Shown here piece by piece: positions 42,902 through 52,304 of a stretch of 64,000 nt of DNA. Made by a program: the position numbers and the translations under genes. Positions within the stretch are counted from its first letter, which is position 1, and every line of letters starts with the position of its first letter. The notes under the pieces were generated by a model that was not told the DNA's origin, did no database searches, and worked only from the letters and a program-made list of their open reading frames with translations. Source of the DNA: QHXM01 sp963697975 (lineage in GTDB: Bacteria > Acidobacteriota > Blastocatellia > Pyrinomonadales > Pyrinomonadaceae); NCBI GenBank assembly GCA_963697975.1, contig OY969111.1, positions 1,612,001-1,676,000 of the forward strand. Direction: 5' to 3'.

Positions 42902-45513
42902 AAAACAGAAGTCAGGAGTCAGGAGTCAGGAGTCAGAATGGATTGACTATGTCACGGCGCGAGTGGCGAACGTGGCTGGCCTTAGCTGTGCTCATGCTGT
43001 CGGCGATTGGTGCGCTCGGCGTTGAAGAGAAACAGAGAGAGCCTGCGGCGAGGAAGACGGAAGATGATGCGGCTGAGCTTTATCAATCGCTGCTTGATCT
43101 ACAGAATCCGTGGACGGTGATGTGTGTTGCCGCGCACCCGGACGATGAGGACGGCGCGACGCTGACAGTTCTCAGGCGCAAGTACGGCGCGCACACGGTG
43201 ACGGTTTTTTCCACCTACGGCGAGGGCGGGCAAAATGCTACGGGGCCGGAACTCTATGAAGAACTCGGCGCGATTCGCGCGCGAGAGACAGAAGAAGCGG
43301 CGCGGATTCAAGGCTCTGAACCCTACTTTCTGGGCTTGCAGGATTTTGGCTTCTCGAAATCCTCTGCCGAAGCGTTTCGCTTCTGGGGACATGAGGAAGC
43401 CCTGCGCCGCATGGTGCTGAAAATTCGTCAACTTCGCCCCGATGTCATCATCACCAATCACGACACGACGAGCGGGCACGGCCATCATCAAGCCACAGGC
43501 ATACTCATCCTCGAAGCCTTCGACGCGGCGGCAAACCCGCGACGCTTCCCGGAACAACTGCGCGGAGATGTCACCGTCTGGCAGGCGCAGCGGCTTTTCG
43601 TTCGCTTTCAGTTTGAAGGCTCAGGAAGCAAAGCGGCGGAAGATGAAGCGCAACGCGAGGGCCGTGTGATTTCCATTGATCGCAGCGAGCGCGACGCGGT
43701 GCGTGGCAAGACTTACGCCGAGCAAGCCTTAAGCGCGCTGCAACGCCACGCCTCGCAAGGCCCCTGGCCGCAAACTGTGCCCGCAGGTTGGGCGTCAACC
43801 ATTCGCTATCGCCTCGCGCGCTCTGCGAAAACGGCGGCACCGCTTCCCCCCAATGCTCAAACATTTCTTGAGGGCCTTCAGCTTTCCCAGAAACTCATAG
43901 AGGCGTTGCTGACGCCACTGGCAAAGCAAGTGCTCCCGACCCCTTCTACCGATGTGCACGACGACCGTCTTCTCAACACGCTCATCTCCGCGCGGAGAGG
44001 CAAGCTGTTCACCGTCAGCGCAGGGATGCAGGAGGAGCGCCCGCGCTTTCAGTTAATGACCGAACGGCTGAACCGCGCTCTCGTCGTGGCGAGCGAAATC
44101 AAAGCGACGCTCACGCCGCAGGGGGATGCGCTCATTCCCGGCACGACCACGAAGGTCTCTCTCGAACTCTCAAACAACGGCAAATCAATCGCGCAGATTC
44201 GCGGCATTGACCTGCGCGGATTGCAGTCATCGAGCAAATTGAGCTTTCCCCAAACACTCGCGCCGGGCAAGACCATCAACGTCGAGCTTCAAGCCTCAAC
44301 TTCGCGCACGGCCACCATCAGCGTCCCGCACGCAGAGCATCTTTACGATGGCAAACTCTCCGGCGAAGAACTCGCCGCCAGCGTCAGCGTCGAGCTTGGC
44401 GGCGCGGCTTTTCCCGTTGAGGCAGTGACGCGGATTGATGTCGCGCCTACCGTCGAAATCGCCAGCATCACGCCATCAACTCTTGTCCTGACACCGGCGA
44501 CGCCCGGACGAGCTACAGTGCCTTCCGGTCTCACGCTTAGTTCCGGCTCTGAGCAGAGCGCCCCGTTTACTCTTCGTTTAGTTAATCATCGAAACAAGAC
44601 CTTTAAAGGAGAAATATTTATCGGAGGATCGCCCGTTAAGACATCGGAGCAGGGTCAGGCGATTACGCTCGCGGCCAATGAATCGCGCGAGGTGAGGATG
44701 CAGCGTGCTGGCGGTTTCACCCTAGCAAGAGACTCTGTGAAAGGCAGGGCGCATCCTATCCCCAACGTCGTCACCTTCAGCGTTGTCGAGGATGGCAGCT
44801 CAAGTCCTGTCACACAACGAAGAGTCCGCGTTGTCTATAGCGATGCCCGCGTCGCCGCGAATCTTCGCGTCGGCTACGTCCGCAGTGTTGACGATACGTT
44901 GCGAAACGCGCTCGCTGCGCTCGGCGTCGAAGCGAAAGAATTGACCGTTGAAGACGTGCGCGCGGGCGATTTAAAAACCTATCAGGCGATTATCATAGAC
45001 AATCGCGGCTATCTGGCTCATCCCGAACTCATCAGCGCAAACTCCCGCCTCATGGATTATGTTCAGGCGGGCGGGACTCTCATCGTCTTCTATCACAGAA
45101 CAAACGAGTGGAATCCTGACCCGCAAAGGAATCGCCCGCAGCTTGCGCCTTACCCGATAATTCTCGGCAACTCCCGCGTCACAGATGAAACTGCCGCCAT
45201 CGAATTCTCTGACCCTCAACACCCGCTCCTGAATTACCCGAATAAGATCACGCCGGAAGATTTCGAGAATTGGGTTCAGGAGCGCGGATTGTATTACCCG
45301 CAAACCTGGGACTCGCACTACAGCGCGCCGCTCTCAACAAACGATGAGAAAGAGCCGCCCCTGCGCGGCGGGCTGCTCGCGGCTGATTACGGGCGCGGGC
45401 GCTACATCTACACGAGCATGGTCTGGTACAGGCAACTACGCGCAGGCATCCCCGGAGCCTTCCGCGTCCTCGCTAACATGATTAGCTATGGACGCAACGA
45501 AAGTAGGAACTAG
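42898..45513 (+). CDS. PIG-L family deacetylase with extra C-terminal domains
   Basis: The PIG-L fold is at residues about 60-220. The zinc motif is CVAAHPDDEDG. FSTYGEGGQNATGPELYEELGAIRARETEEAARI follows, and the second histidine site is TNHDTTSGHGHHQATG. These enzymes remove N-acetyl groups from GlcNAc-type sugars. A long beta-rich middle and a ThuA/GATase-like C-terminus (LRVGYVRSVDDTLRNALAALGV, VQAGGTLIVFYHR) follow. ATG 42898 has GGAG 5 nt upstream and gives an N-terminus of repeat origin before the signal peptide. ATG 42949 (SRREWRTWLALAVLML) is the alternative start. The stop TAG is in a family I arm. Confidence 0.88.
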   Translation: MKNRSQESGVRSQNGLTMSRREWRTWLALAVLMLSAIGALGVEEKQREPAARKTEDDAAELYQSLLDLQNPWTVMCVAAHPDDEDGATLTVLRRKYGAHTVTVFSTYGEGGQNATGPELYEELGAIRARETEEAARIQGSEPYFLGLQDFGFSKSSAEAFRFWGHEEALRRMVLKIRQLRPDVIITNHDTTSGHGHHQATGILILEAFDAAANPRRFPEQLRGDVTVWQAQRLFVRFQFEGSGSKAAEDEAQREGRVISIDRSERDAVRGKTYAEQALSALQRHASQGPWPQTVPAGWASTIRYRLARSAKTAAPLPPNAQTFLEGLQLSQKLIEALLTPLAKQVLPTPSTDVHDDRLLNTLISARRGKLFTVSAGMQEERPRFQLMTERLNRALVVASEIKATLTPQGDALIPGTTTKVSLELSNNGKSIAQIRGIDLRGLQSSSKLSFPQTLAPGKTINVELQASTSRTATISVPHAEHLYDGKLSGEELAASVSVELGGAAFPVEAVTRIDVAPTVEIASITPSTLVLTPATPGRATVPSGLTLSSGSEQSAPFTLRLVNHRNKTFKGEIFIGGSPVKTSEQGQAITLAANESREVRMQRAGGFTLARDSVKGRAHPIPNVVTFSVVEDGSSSPVTQRRVRVVYSDARVAANLRVGYVRSVDDTLRNALAALGVEAKELTVEDVRAGDLKTYQAIIIDNRGYLAHPELISANSRLMDYVQAGGTLIVFYHRTNEWNPDPQRNRPQLAPYPIILGNSRVTDETAAIEFSDPQHPLLNYPNKITPEDFENWVQERGLYYPQTWDSHYSAPLSTNDEKEPPLRGGLLAADYGRGRYIYTSMVWYRQLRAGIPGAFRVLANMISYGRNESRN
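42904..42938 (+). repeat. Solo heptad array, family J, inside the PIG-L 5' end
   Basis: GTCAGGA occurs three times in tandem and then GTCAGAA, with no complementary arm nearby. The array encodes SQESGVRSQ just after the start codon at 42898. Confidence 0.85.
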
Positions 45514-45580
45514 GAACGATGAACGATGAATTAAAAAGCAACGGCTTTTCATTCCGCGTTCAGCGTTCCTCGTTCCTATT
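45504..45580. repeat. Heptad-arm hairpin, family I
   Basis: Left arm 45504-45540 (GGAACTA GGAACGA TGAACGA TGAATTA) pairs with the right arm near 45545-45580 (CATTCCG CGTTCAG CGTTCCT CGTTCCT). It spans the stop of the PIG-L gene (TAG) and the start of the WG protein (ATG 45519). Confidence 0.88.
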
Positions 45581-46550
45581 TTCTCTGTGTCTCTGTCTCT
45601 CTCTGGCTATCACTTCAATGGCGCAGAAAAAGGAAGCGAACGGTCTCTTCCCTGTCCGGCAAGATGGCAAGTGGGGGTATATCAACAAAGCGGGTGAGGT
45701 CGTCATCAAACCTCAGTTCGATGATGCCTGGGACTTCTCCGAGGGATTAGCTTACGTGAGGGCCGGAAGCCGTCGCGGCGTGATTGACGCCAGTGGCAAA
45801 TGGGTCGTCGATTTGCAGCAGGTTGATTTCGCCGGACGCTATTCCGAAGGTCTCGCGCCTGTTCAGACCGGCGGGCTGAATCCGCGACGCGGTTTTATTG
45901 ATAAAGCCGGAAAGATTGTCATCGCTCCGCAGTTCGATGCGGTCGAGAATTTTGAAAACGGGATGGCGGTGGTGATGATGGACCGCAAGTACGGCTATAT
46001 TGATAAGACCGGGAGAACAATCATCAAGCCGCAGTTTGATAAAGCTTATCCTTTCCATGACGGGCTGGCGCTGGTGATTATCAACAACAAGCACGGCTTC
46101 ATAGACAGGAAAGGCAAGGTGGTGATTCCGGCTGAATATCAAAACGCCTATCACTTTGCCGAAGGGCTGGCGAATGTGAAGATCGGGCTAAAGTATGGCT
46201 ACATCGGCAAGAATGGAAAGGTCGCCATCAAGCCGCAGTTTGATTTCACCGGAACTTTTGCCGAAGGCTTAGGCCCGATCATCATGGATAACAAGTATGG
46301 CTACGTGGATAAATCAGGGAAAACAATTATCCAGCCGCAGTTTGAATGGACGGGCGGTTTTTCAGAAGGGCTGGCGCTGATTACAGACAAGCGCAGGTAC
46401 GGCTACATAGACAAAACAGGCGCAGTCGTCATCGCCCCCCAATTCGACAGCGCCCTCCCCTTTTCCGACGGCGTAGCGAAAGTCTGGCTCAAGGGCAAGC
46501 ACGGCTACATAGATAAGACCGGAAATTTCATCTGGCAGCCGACAAAGTAA
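45519..46550 (+). CDS. WG beta-repeat protein
   Basis: About nine to ten WG repeats follow one another. Each has the pattern DGKWGYINKAGEVVIKPQFDDAWDFSEGLA with recognisable variants such as YGYIDKTGRTIIKPQF. WG repeats form extracellular beta structures of unknown function. The N-terminus is a signal peptide (SSFLFSLCLCLSLAITSMAQ) preceded by residues (NDELKSNGFSFRVQR) encoded by the family I arm. Convergent with the M14 gene through a family A repeat. Confidence 0.9.
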   Translation: MNDELKSNGFSFRVQRSSFLFSLCLCLSLAITSMAQKKEANGLFPVRQDGKWGYINKAGEVVIKPQFDDAWDFSEGLAYVRAGSRRGVIDASGKWVVDLQQVDFAGRYSEGLAPVQTGGLNPRRGFIDKAGKIVIAPQFDAVENFENGMAVVMMDRKYGYIDKTGRTIIKPQFDKAYPFHDGLALVIINNKHGFIDRKGKVVIPAEYQNAYHFAEGLANVKIGLKYGYIGKNGKVAIKPQFDFTGTFAEGLGPIIMDNKYGYVDKSGKTIIQPQFEWTGGFSEGLALITDKRRYGYIDKTGAVVIAPQFDSALPFSDGVAKVWLKGKHGYIDKTGNFIWQPTK

Positions 46551-46551
46551 A

Positions 46552-46675
46552 AGCAGTGGTCAGTGGTCAGTGGTCGGTGGTCAGCAAAGACAGAAGACAA
46601 AAGGCAGTAAAGACATGAAGCGTCTCTACTGCCTTCTTGTTTTTAACTGACCACTGTCCACTGCCCACTGTTCTT
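46552..46675. repeat. Heptad-arm hairpin, family A copy 3
   Basis: Left arm 46552-46584 (CAGTGGT x3, CGGTGGT) and right arm 46644-46675 (CTGACCA CTGTCCA CTGCCCA CTG). An inner stem AAGGCAGTA.../...TACTGCCTT lies in the spacer. It separates convergent genes and touches the stop region of both. Confidence 0.9.
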
Positions 46676-46677
46676 CG

Positions 46678-49566
46678 TTACATTGCCGAGGGAAACAGAA
46701 TCGCGTTGAAGAAGAGGCGGATGGTGGTGCGCCAGATGCCGCGAAAGTTGGGTTCTTCGGCGAAGAGGATGACGTGGCCGCGCCCTGCGTGTTCTTCCAC
46801 GACGTAGGCCGTGCCGCGCAGTAGCCGCTCGGTGTTGTTCGGCCAGACGAAGCCTGAAAGGCGAAGCTGTTGTTTCTCGTCCGGCGAGAAGATGACGGCG
46901 TTGGTGCCCTCTTTCGATGGGCGGAAGAAATAGCCGGAGTTGACCAGCACGGGAAGCTGCGTGTCTTCATAGCCGTAGGTTAAATAGGTCGTGCGGTCTA
47001 TGGTCGCGCGCATGATCGCGCCGGGCACGGCTTCAGGCACGACACCCGGACGCGCCGAAGGCGAAGCGATGAGCGGCAGTTCCGGCGCGACACCTTCGAG
47101 CTTCTCTGTTTGATCCGTCTCTGCGCGCTGCTGCTCGGTCGCGGTTTGCCCCGCGCCTTGCTGCCTGCGGCGAGTTCCCGCCTGAGCGCCGCTGCTTGCG
47201 CCCGTGTCCGGCTGCGGAGTAGGTGTCGGCGTGGGCTTGCCCTCTTCCGGCTTCTGCCCCTTCTCATCATCTTCGTCCGAGCCGACCAGACGGGACGAAG
47301 TGAGATTCACATCCTTGAGCGCGGCAAAAACGGCAGCGCCCTTGATGCAGATTAAGCTTCCGCCTTTCTGCACCCAACCTCGCAACGTCTCAATTCCGCC
47401 CTTGCCGAAGGATGAAAAGTATCTATCGGGCGAACCGTCCGGGAGGATGATGACGTTGTAGCGATCAAGCTCTGCGCGCTTGAGGTTGCCGATGGTCATC
47501 GGCGTGAAGTCAACTCCTGATTGGTCGAACAGCCACCAGAGAGCGCCGTAGCTGGATTGATCCACGCCCTCATCTGCGACCATCAAGATGCGCGGCGGCT
47601 TCAGGGCCGCAACGTCTTCGGAGCCGACGCCCGTCTCGCCCGTCTCGTAAAAACCTGAGTTGACGCTCCACACACTCGCGCCCGTTTCCCTTGAGAGCCG
47701 CGCAATCGCGTCGTGCAGGGTTTCCGGGTTACGTGAGACGCGGGCGACGATTGTGCCGCGCGGCCATGTGCGTCCGCCCGCGTTCAAAGTTCTCATGGAG
47801 ACGCCGAGGCGGAAGCCTTCGCGTTGCAGGCGGAAGGCGAGCGCGGAGGAGGCAACGGTGTCGTAAGGAATAATATAAGCTATCTGAGCGCGGCCATTCT
47901 GCACACCGCCCGCGACTGTTGTTGAGGAGTCAGAGAGACTGGCCGGGCTGCGCTCGACCGCGCCCGCGTCTTCAGTCCAGTAGGCTTCGACGCCAAAAGC
48001 TAAGGGCAGCGACCATGCGGTGATGTCGTAAAAAGCGTAGCCTTCCTTCAACGCGCCGCTCCCGCGCCGCTCGTTGCGCGCGAACCGCGCGAGTTGTTCG
48101 CGCAGGAAACCGGCGTCCTGAAGCGTGTCAGGTTCAAGCAAGGCTTTAGCGAGTCGCTTCTGCGGCTGCGCCAGATCAATGAGGTAAGAGCCTGCGGGAA
48201 AACTGCGGGAAGCAGACGTTTCGCTCCCCGCGTAGCTGTGCGCGCTCTGCGAGCCGAATTGTTCACGCGCCACACCCACCTCAATTCCTGCGCGCAGGAG
48301 AACCTGAATGAGCGCATTCGTGTTGCCCGCATCCCGTCCGGGAAGGAGCACGATGCGCTTCATGCGACCTGTGCGCCCCTCTTCAATCCCGCTTCGCCTG
48401 AAGTCATAATAATCCTTAAGCCGAGCCTCGCGGTTGCGCGCGGCGGTGTCGAGCGTCGTCATCGAGGCGACAAAGTGCTTGGCAATCGCGGAGCGCAAAG
48501 TGACGATGGTGTCGTCGTCGCGCTTCCAACGGATTCCCTTGAAGCCGCCGCCGTCAGTCTCATACGTCATGCCCGTCGCACCCTGCAAAGCGGGCCACGA
48601 GTCCCAGTAGAACGGCCCGAAGAGGTCGAAGACATCGCGCACGTAGTAATCCCAGTTGCGTGCGTCGAACTGGGCGGCGTTGGCGCGGCCAAACTCCGAC
48701 ATCCAGCGCGCCGTCTGTTCCGGCGGCAGATTAGGATTGACCGGTTGCGCCGCCGGAGGAAAGAAGTATTGCGGAGGCTGCCCGTGATGATCCACTAAGA
48801 CCTGCGGATTCCATTCGAGATAGGCGCGCTGCATGTGGCGCGTCTCAATCTGCGTGGAAGCTGCGTTGTCGCGGTTGAGATCGAAGCGGTAATGATTGTA
48901 GCGGCCATAGATAGACCAGGGTTCGCGGTGCTCTGCGGCCAGCGGGTCAGGATCGCCGACGGCGTTGGCGTTGTACCACGTGACAAAGCGTTCGTGCCCG
49001 TCCGGGTTTTCGCAAACGTTGATGAGGACGACCGTATTTTTCAGGATGTCTAAGGTCGCAGGTTCAGTGGAAGCCGCCAACTGGTAGACGACCTGCATCA
49101 TCGTCTCGAACGAAGCCGACTCGTTGCCGTGAATCGTGTAAGCGAGCCAGACGACGAGAGGCTGAGAGGAGACGATGCGATGCGCTTCTTCGGCTGAGGT
49201 TTTACGCGGGTCGGCGAGTCGTGCGATGTTGGCCTTGATTTCGTCGAGCCTTTGGATGTTTTCGGGTGCGGAGATGGCGACCAGATGCATCATCCGGTGC
49301 TCGTTCGTCTCTCCGATGTCCATCACGCGCACGCGATCCGGCGCCGCCTGTGCTATCTTTTCCAGCACGCGCTCCATCATCGCGTAGTTGGTGTGAAACT
49401 CGCCCACGTCGTAGCGCAGGATGCGTTGCGGGCGCGGAACAGCGTCACGATAGGGAGCGCGGGTGTAGAAATCAAAACGCGAATCGTCGCGCTGCGAGTA
49501 AGCGAACGACGAAAGAAGCGTGCAAAGGAGCGCCAGAGCACGAAGCGAGCGGCTGGTTGAGATCAT
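46678..49566 (-). CDS. Secreted M14-family zinc carboxypeptidase
   Basis: A signal peptide (SRSLRALALLCTLLSSFAYS) leads into the M14 domain. The zinc motif is VVWLAYTIHGNESASFETM (HxxE), and the third ligand is in VLVDHHGQPPQYFFPP. Arg/Asn substrate residues in RYNHYRFDLNRDN complete the picture. After residue 330 a long C-terminal region includes a GATase/ThuA-like fold (RILMVADEGVDQSSYGALWWLF, NVIILPDGSPD). There is also a low-complexity stretch with TPTPTPQPDTGASSG. It likely trims peptides or peptidoglycan-derived stem peptides in the periplasm. Length of 962 aa is long for the family. Confidence 0.88.
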   Translation of the reverse strand: MISTSRSLRALALLCTLLSSFAYSQRDDSRFDFYTRAPYRDAVPRPQRILRYDVGEFHTNYAMMERVLEKIAQAAPDRVRVMDIGETNEHRMMHLVAISAPENIQRLDEIKANIARLADPRKTSAEEAHRIVSSQPLVVWLAYTIHGNESASFETMMQVVYQLAASTEPATLDILKNTVVLINVCENPDGHERFVTWYNANAVGDPDPLAAEHREPWSIYGRYNHYRFDLNRDNAASTQIETRHMQRAYLEWNPQVLVDHHGQPPQYFFPPAAQPVNPNLPPEQTARWMSEFGRANAAQFDARNWDYYVRDVFDLFGPFYWDSWPALQGATGMTYETDGGGFKGIRWKRDDDTIVTLRSAIAKHFVASMTTLDTAARNREARLKDYYDFRRSGIEEGRTGRMKRIVLLPGRDAGNTNALIQVLLRAGIEVGVAREQFGSQSAHSYAGSETSASRSFPAGSYLIDLAQPQKRLAKALLEPDTLQDAGFLREQLARFARNERRGSGALKEGYAFYDITAWSLPLAFGVEAYWTEDAGAVERSPASLSDSSTTVAGGVQNGRAQIAYIIPYDTVASSALAFRLQREGFRLGVSMRTLNAGGRTWPRGTIVARVSRNPETLHDAIARLSRETGASVWSVNSGFYETGETGVGSEDVAALKPPRILMVADEGVDQSSYGALWWLFDQSGVDFTPMTIGNLKRAELDRYNVIILPDGSPDRYFSSFGKGGIETLRGWVQKGGSLICIKGAAVFAALKDVNLTSSRLVGSDEDDEKGQKPEEGKPTPTPTPQPDTGASSGAQAGTRRRQQGAGQTATEQQRAETDQTEKLEGVAPELPLIASPSARPGVVPEAVPGAIMRATIDRTTYLTYGYEDTQLPVLVNSGYFFRPSKEGTNAVIFSPDEKQQLRLSGFVWPNNTERLLRGTAYVVEEHAGRGHVILFAEEPNFRGIWRTTIRLFFNAILFPSAM

Positions 49567-49653
49567 TGCTTGCTTAAAGCTTTCTATTAATGGGATGGTC
49601 TGCCGAAGAACGACGCGATATTACCGCGCTTTGGCTTTCATCCTCAAATCGAA

Positions 49654-49792
49654 GTAGGACAGGCATTCCTGCCTGTCATTGTGGGACAGACATTCTTGTC
49701 TGTCCTTGAGCGCATAGAGCGCGAATACTTGTTAACGAACATCAAGAGCGTGCTGTTCGCACGCTACGACAGGCAGGAATGCCTGTCCTACG
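49654..49792. repeat. Long palindromic repeat, family E copy 2
   Basis: Left arm 49654-49678 and right arm 49768-49792 are the same 25-nt words as E copy 1 (GTAGGACAGGCATTCC...). An extra internal GGACAGACATTCTTGTCTGTCC follows the left arm. The interior GAGCGTGCTGTTCGCACGCTA is shared with copy 1. It lies between divergent genes. Confidence 0.92.
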
Positions 49793-49815
49793 AAAGAAAG
49801 TCCTACGAAAGAAAG

Positions 49816-50013
49816 ATGACAAACAATCAAAAATGCCCGCGTTGCAATGAGGGCGAATTACGCGGCTGGGACGAACTGACTGAAGAAGAGCAAATGGTTG
49901 TGCGCCGGATGCCTGAGTCTGTGGACTACTCGCCCACTGAGCGCGAAGCCCTGCACAGGTGGTGTACGAATTGCTGGTACGAGGAGACGGAAAGCGGGCC
50001 TTGTGAAGCCTGA
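49816..50013 (+). CDS. Small zinc-ribbon protein
   Basis: The 65-residue product begins TNNQKCPRCNEGELRGWDELTEEEQMVVRRMP and ends with WCTNCWYEETESGPC. The two Cys pairs, CPRC and CTNC, form a zinc ribbon. A tandem TCCTACGAAAGAAAG (x2), derived from the E repeat edge, precedes the ATG. No strong ribosome site is seen apart from GAAAG. Function unknown. Confidence 0.65.
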   Translation: MTNNQKCPRCNEGELRGWDELTEEEQMVVRRMPESVDYSPTEREALHRWCTNCWYEETESGPCEA

Positions 50014-50074
50014 GGCGGTGGCTTTCGCTTCCGTTATCGAGTAAATTGTTTCCACCGGGAGGAACACAACAGCA

Positions 50075-51268
50075 TTGACGGATGAACTCTTAAAATGGCG
50101 TTCGGAGTTTCCTATCTTAGACAAGTCTGTCTATTTAATCTCGCATAGTCTGGGCGCGATGCCGCGCGCAACTTACGAGCGCCTTAATGATTATGCCGAA
50201 GCGTGGGCGACGCGCGGCGTACGCGCGTGGGCTGAAGGCTGGTGGGAGATGCCCGTGACATTGGGCAACGAGGTGGCGCGCATCATCGGCGCTGCTCCGA
50301 ATGCCGTCGTCATGCACCAGAACGTTTCGATTTGCCAGTCGCTCATTCTCTCCTGCTTCGACAATCCACAGCCTCCGAGAAACAAGATCGTCTATTCGGA
50401 ATTGAACTTTCCTTCCGTGATGTACGTCTACGAAGCGCACGCCCGCCACGGGCGCTTGCGAATCGAGACGGTCAAATCGGACGACGGCATCACCGTTCCA
50501 CTCGAACGGATGCTCGCCGCGATAGACGAAGAGACCTTGCTTGTTCCCATCTCGCACGTTCTTTTCAAGAGCGCCTACTTGCAGGATGCGCGAGCCATCA
50601 TTGAACGCGCGCACGAGGTCGGGGCGCGCGTCGTGCTGGACACATATCAATCGGCGGGCACAGTGCCTTTCAGCGTTAAAGAGTTGAACGTGGATTTTGC
50701 CTGCGGCGGCTCGGTCAAGTGGCTCTGCGGCGGCCCCGGCGCGGGTTATCTTTATGTCCGCCCTGACTTGCACGACCAGCTTGAGCCGCAAACGACCGGC
50801 TGGATGGCGCACGAATCTCCTTTCGCTTTCGAGGGCGGCGCGATTCGTTATGCGCGCGGCATCAGTAGGTTTCTACACGGCTCGCCCGCCATCCCCGCGC
50901 TCTACGCGGCTGAGAGCGGTTATCGCATCATTAATGAAATCGGTGTTGAAGCTATCCGCGAAAAGAGCGTGCGGCAGACGACACAGCTTATCGCGCTGGC
51001 CGAAGAAGCGGGCTTTCGCGTCACGAGTCCGAAAGATGCAAACCGGCGCGGCGGAACAATCACCATCGCCGCCGAGCACGCCGCCGCCATCACCAAAGAA
51101 CTGATCCGCCGCGAGTTCATCGTTGACTATCGTCCCGGCGCGGGCGTGCGCGTTTCCCCGCACTTCTACACCAAAGACGAAGAACTGGAACTCATCATCC
51201 GCGAGATGAAAACTATCAGAGACACACGCGCCTACGCCGAGCACGAAGCGGCGGGAGCAGCTTTTTAA
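50075..51268 (+). CDS. Kynureninase-like PLP enzyme
   Basis: The class V aminotransferase fold is clear: SVYLISHSLGAMPRATYERL at the start, the pocket DTYQSAGTVPFSVKELNVDF and the PLP-lysine motif FACGGSVKWLCGGPGAGYLYVRP. The following GWMAHESPFAFE and GISRFLHGSPAIPALYAAESG match kynureninase. It would convert kynurenine to anthranilate and alanine. The start is TTG with GGGAGGAA about 11 nt upstream. The next gene is tryptophan 2,3-dioxygenase, which supports the assignment; kynurenine formamidase is not seen here. Confidence 0.8.
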   Translation: MTDELLKWRSEFPILDKSVYLISHSLGAMPRATYERLNDYAEAWATRGVRAWAEGWWEMPVTLGNEVARIIGAAPNAVVMHQNVSICQSLILSCFDNPQPPRNKIVYSELNFPSVMYVYEAHARHGRLRIETVKSDDGITVPLERMLAAIDEETLLVPISHVLFKSAYLQDARAIIERAHEVGARVVLDTYQSAGTVPFSVKELNVDFACGGSVKWLCGGPGAGYLYVRPDLHDQLEPQTTGWMAHESPFAFEGGAIRYARGISRFLHGSPAIPALYAAESGYRIINEIGVEAIREKSVRQTTQLIALAEEAGFRVTSPKDANRRGGTITIAAEHAAAITKELIRREFIVDYRPGAGVRVSPHFYTKDEELELIIREMKTIRDTRAYAEHEAAGAAF

Positions 51269-51348
51269 AGTGATGGGTGATAGGTGATACGTGATAAGAG
51301 AAACACTCTTTCCTATCACCTATCACTTATCACCTATCACTCATCACT
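51269..51348. repeat. Heptad-arm hairpin, family F copy 1
   Basis: Left arm 51269-51303 (GTGATGG GTGATAG GTGATAC GTGATAA) pairs with right arm 51309-51348 (CCTATCA CCTATCA CTTATCA CCTATCA CTCATCA CT). The spacer is 5 nt. The kynA ATG follows the right arm with no gap. Confidence 0.93.
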
Positions 51349-52206
51349 ATGACTAAAGAATACGGGAGCAACGCTCCTCTTTCATATAACAAATATTTGC
51401 GAGTTGCCGATTTGATCGGCTTGCAGGAATGTCTGTCAGACCCGGCGCATCACGACGAGTTGCTGTTCATCACGATTCACCAGACTTACGAGCTTTGGTT
51501 CAAGCAGATTCTTCACGAATTGGACGCCGCCATCTCGCAAATGAACGAAGACCGCGCGGCGAAGGCCTCGCAGAGCCTGCGTCGCGTCGTCGAAATCGAG
51601 AAGGTGTTGGTTCAGCAGATACACATTCTTGAAACGATGACGCCGATCAGCTTTCTCGCCTTCCGTGATGAACTGAACCCGGCGAGCGGTTTTCAGAGTA
51701 TGCAGTTTCGAGAAATCGAACTCTCTTCGGGGCTAAAAGACGCGAAGATTCTGGACAGCTTCCGCTCCGATGAATTTGCCATCAAAAGGCTTCAGGCTCG
51801 CTACGATTCGCCGACGCTAGGTGATGCCCTGTACGCGCTGCTCAGGCGGCGCGGCCTCGATGCACCCGCCGATGAAGCCAGCGTGCCACAAGAAGAAAGC
51901 CGCCGGGCATATGGCAAACGAACGCGCGCCATCCTCGAAATTCTCACCCACTTCGAGACACGCTTCGAGGAGTTTCAACTAATCGAGAGTCTCATCGAGC
52001 ACGACGAGTATTTCTCGCTCTGGCGCTCACACCACGTCAAGATGGTCGAGCGCATGGTCGGGTCGAAACGCGGCACGGGCGGCTCGGAAGGCATTGGCTA
52101 TTTACGCACCACGCTCGATAAAAAATTCTTCCCAGAACTTTGGGAAGCCCGCACCTATCTGGACACAAAACATGGCGAAGCGGGCTGCCCCTTCGCCGGA
52201 CACTGA
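51349..52206 (+). CDS. kynA: Tryptophan 2,3-dioxygenase
   Basis: The TDO blocks are ELLFITIHQTYELWFKQILHELDAA, LVQQIHILETMTPISFLAFRDELNPASGFQSMQFREIE and MVGSKRGTGGSEGIGYLRTTLDKKFFPELWEARTYLD. The protein opens tryptophan to N-formylkynurenine with O2 in a heme-dependent reaction. It sits next to the kynureninase-like gene. A second, diverged copy of its last 21 codons follows a RelBE module at 52753-52815. The start codon directly abuts a hairpin arm with no ribosome site. Confidence 0.95.
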   Translation: MTKEYGSNAPLSYNKYLRVADLIGLQECLSDPAHHDELLFITIHQTYELWFKQILHELDAAISQMNEDRAAKASQSLRRVVEIEKVLVQQIHILETMTPISFLAFRDELNPASGFQSMQFREIELSSGLKDAKILDSFRSDEFAIKRLQARYDSPTLGDALYALLRRRGLDAPADEASVPQEESRRAYGKRTRAILEILTHFETRFEEFQLIESLIEHDEYFSLWRSHHVKMVERMVGSKRGTGGSEGIGYLRTTLDKKFFPELWEARTYLDTKHGEAGCPFAGH

Positions 52207-52304
52207 TTTCCACAATCAGTTGCTCACCATCACCCGTTGAGCAGGAAGGCGTGCGCCCATCAGAGCGTGATAGAATCGCGGCATAGTGTTCAGGAGAAAA
52301 AGCG

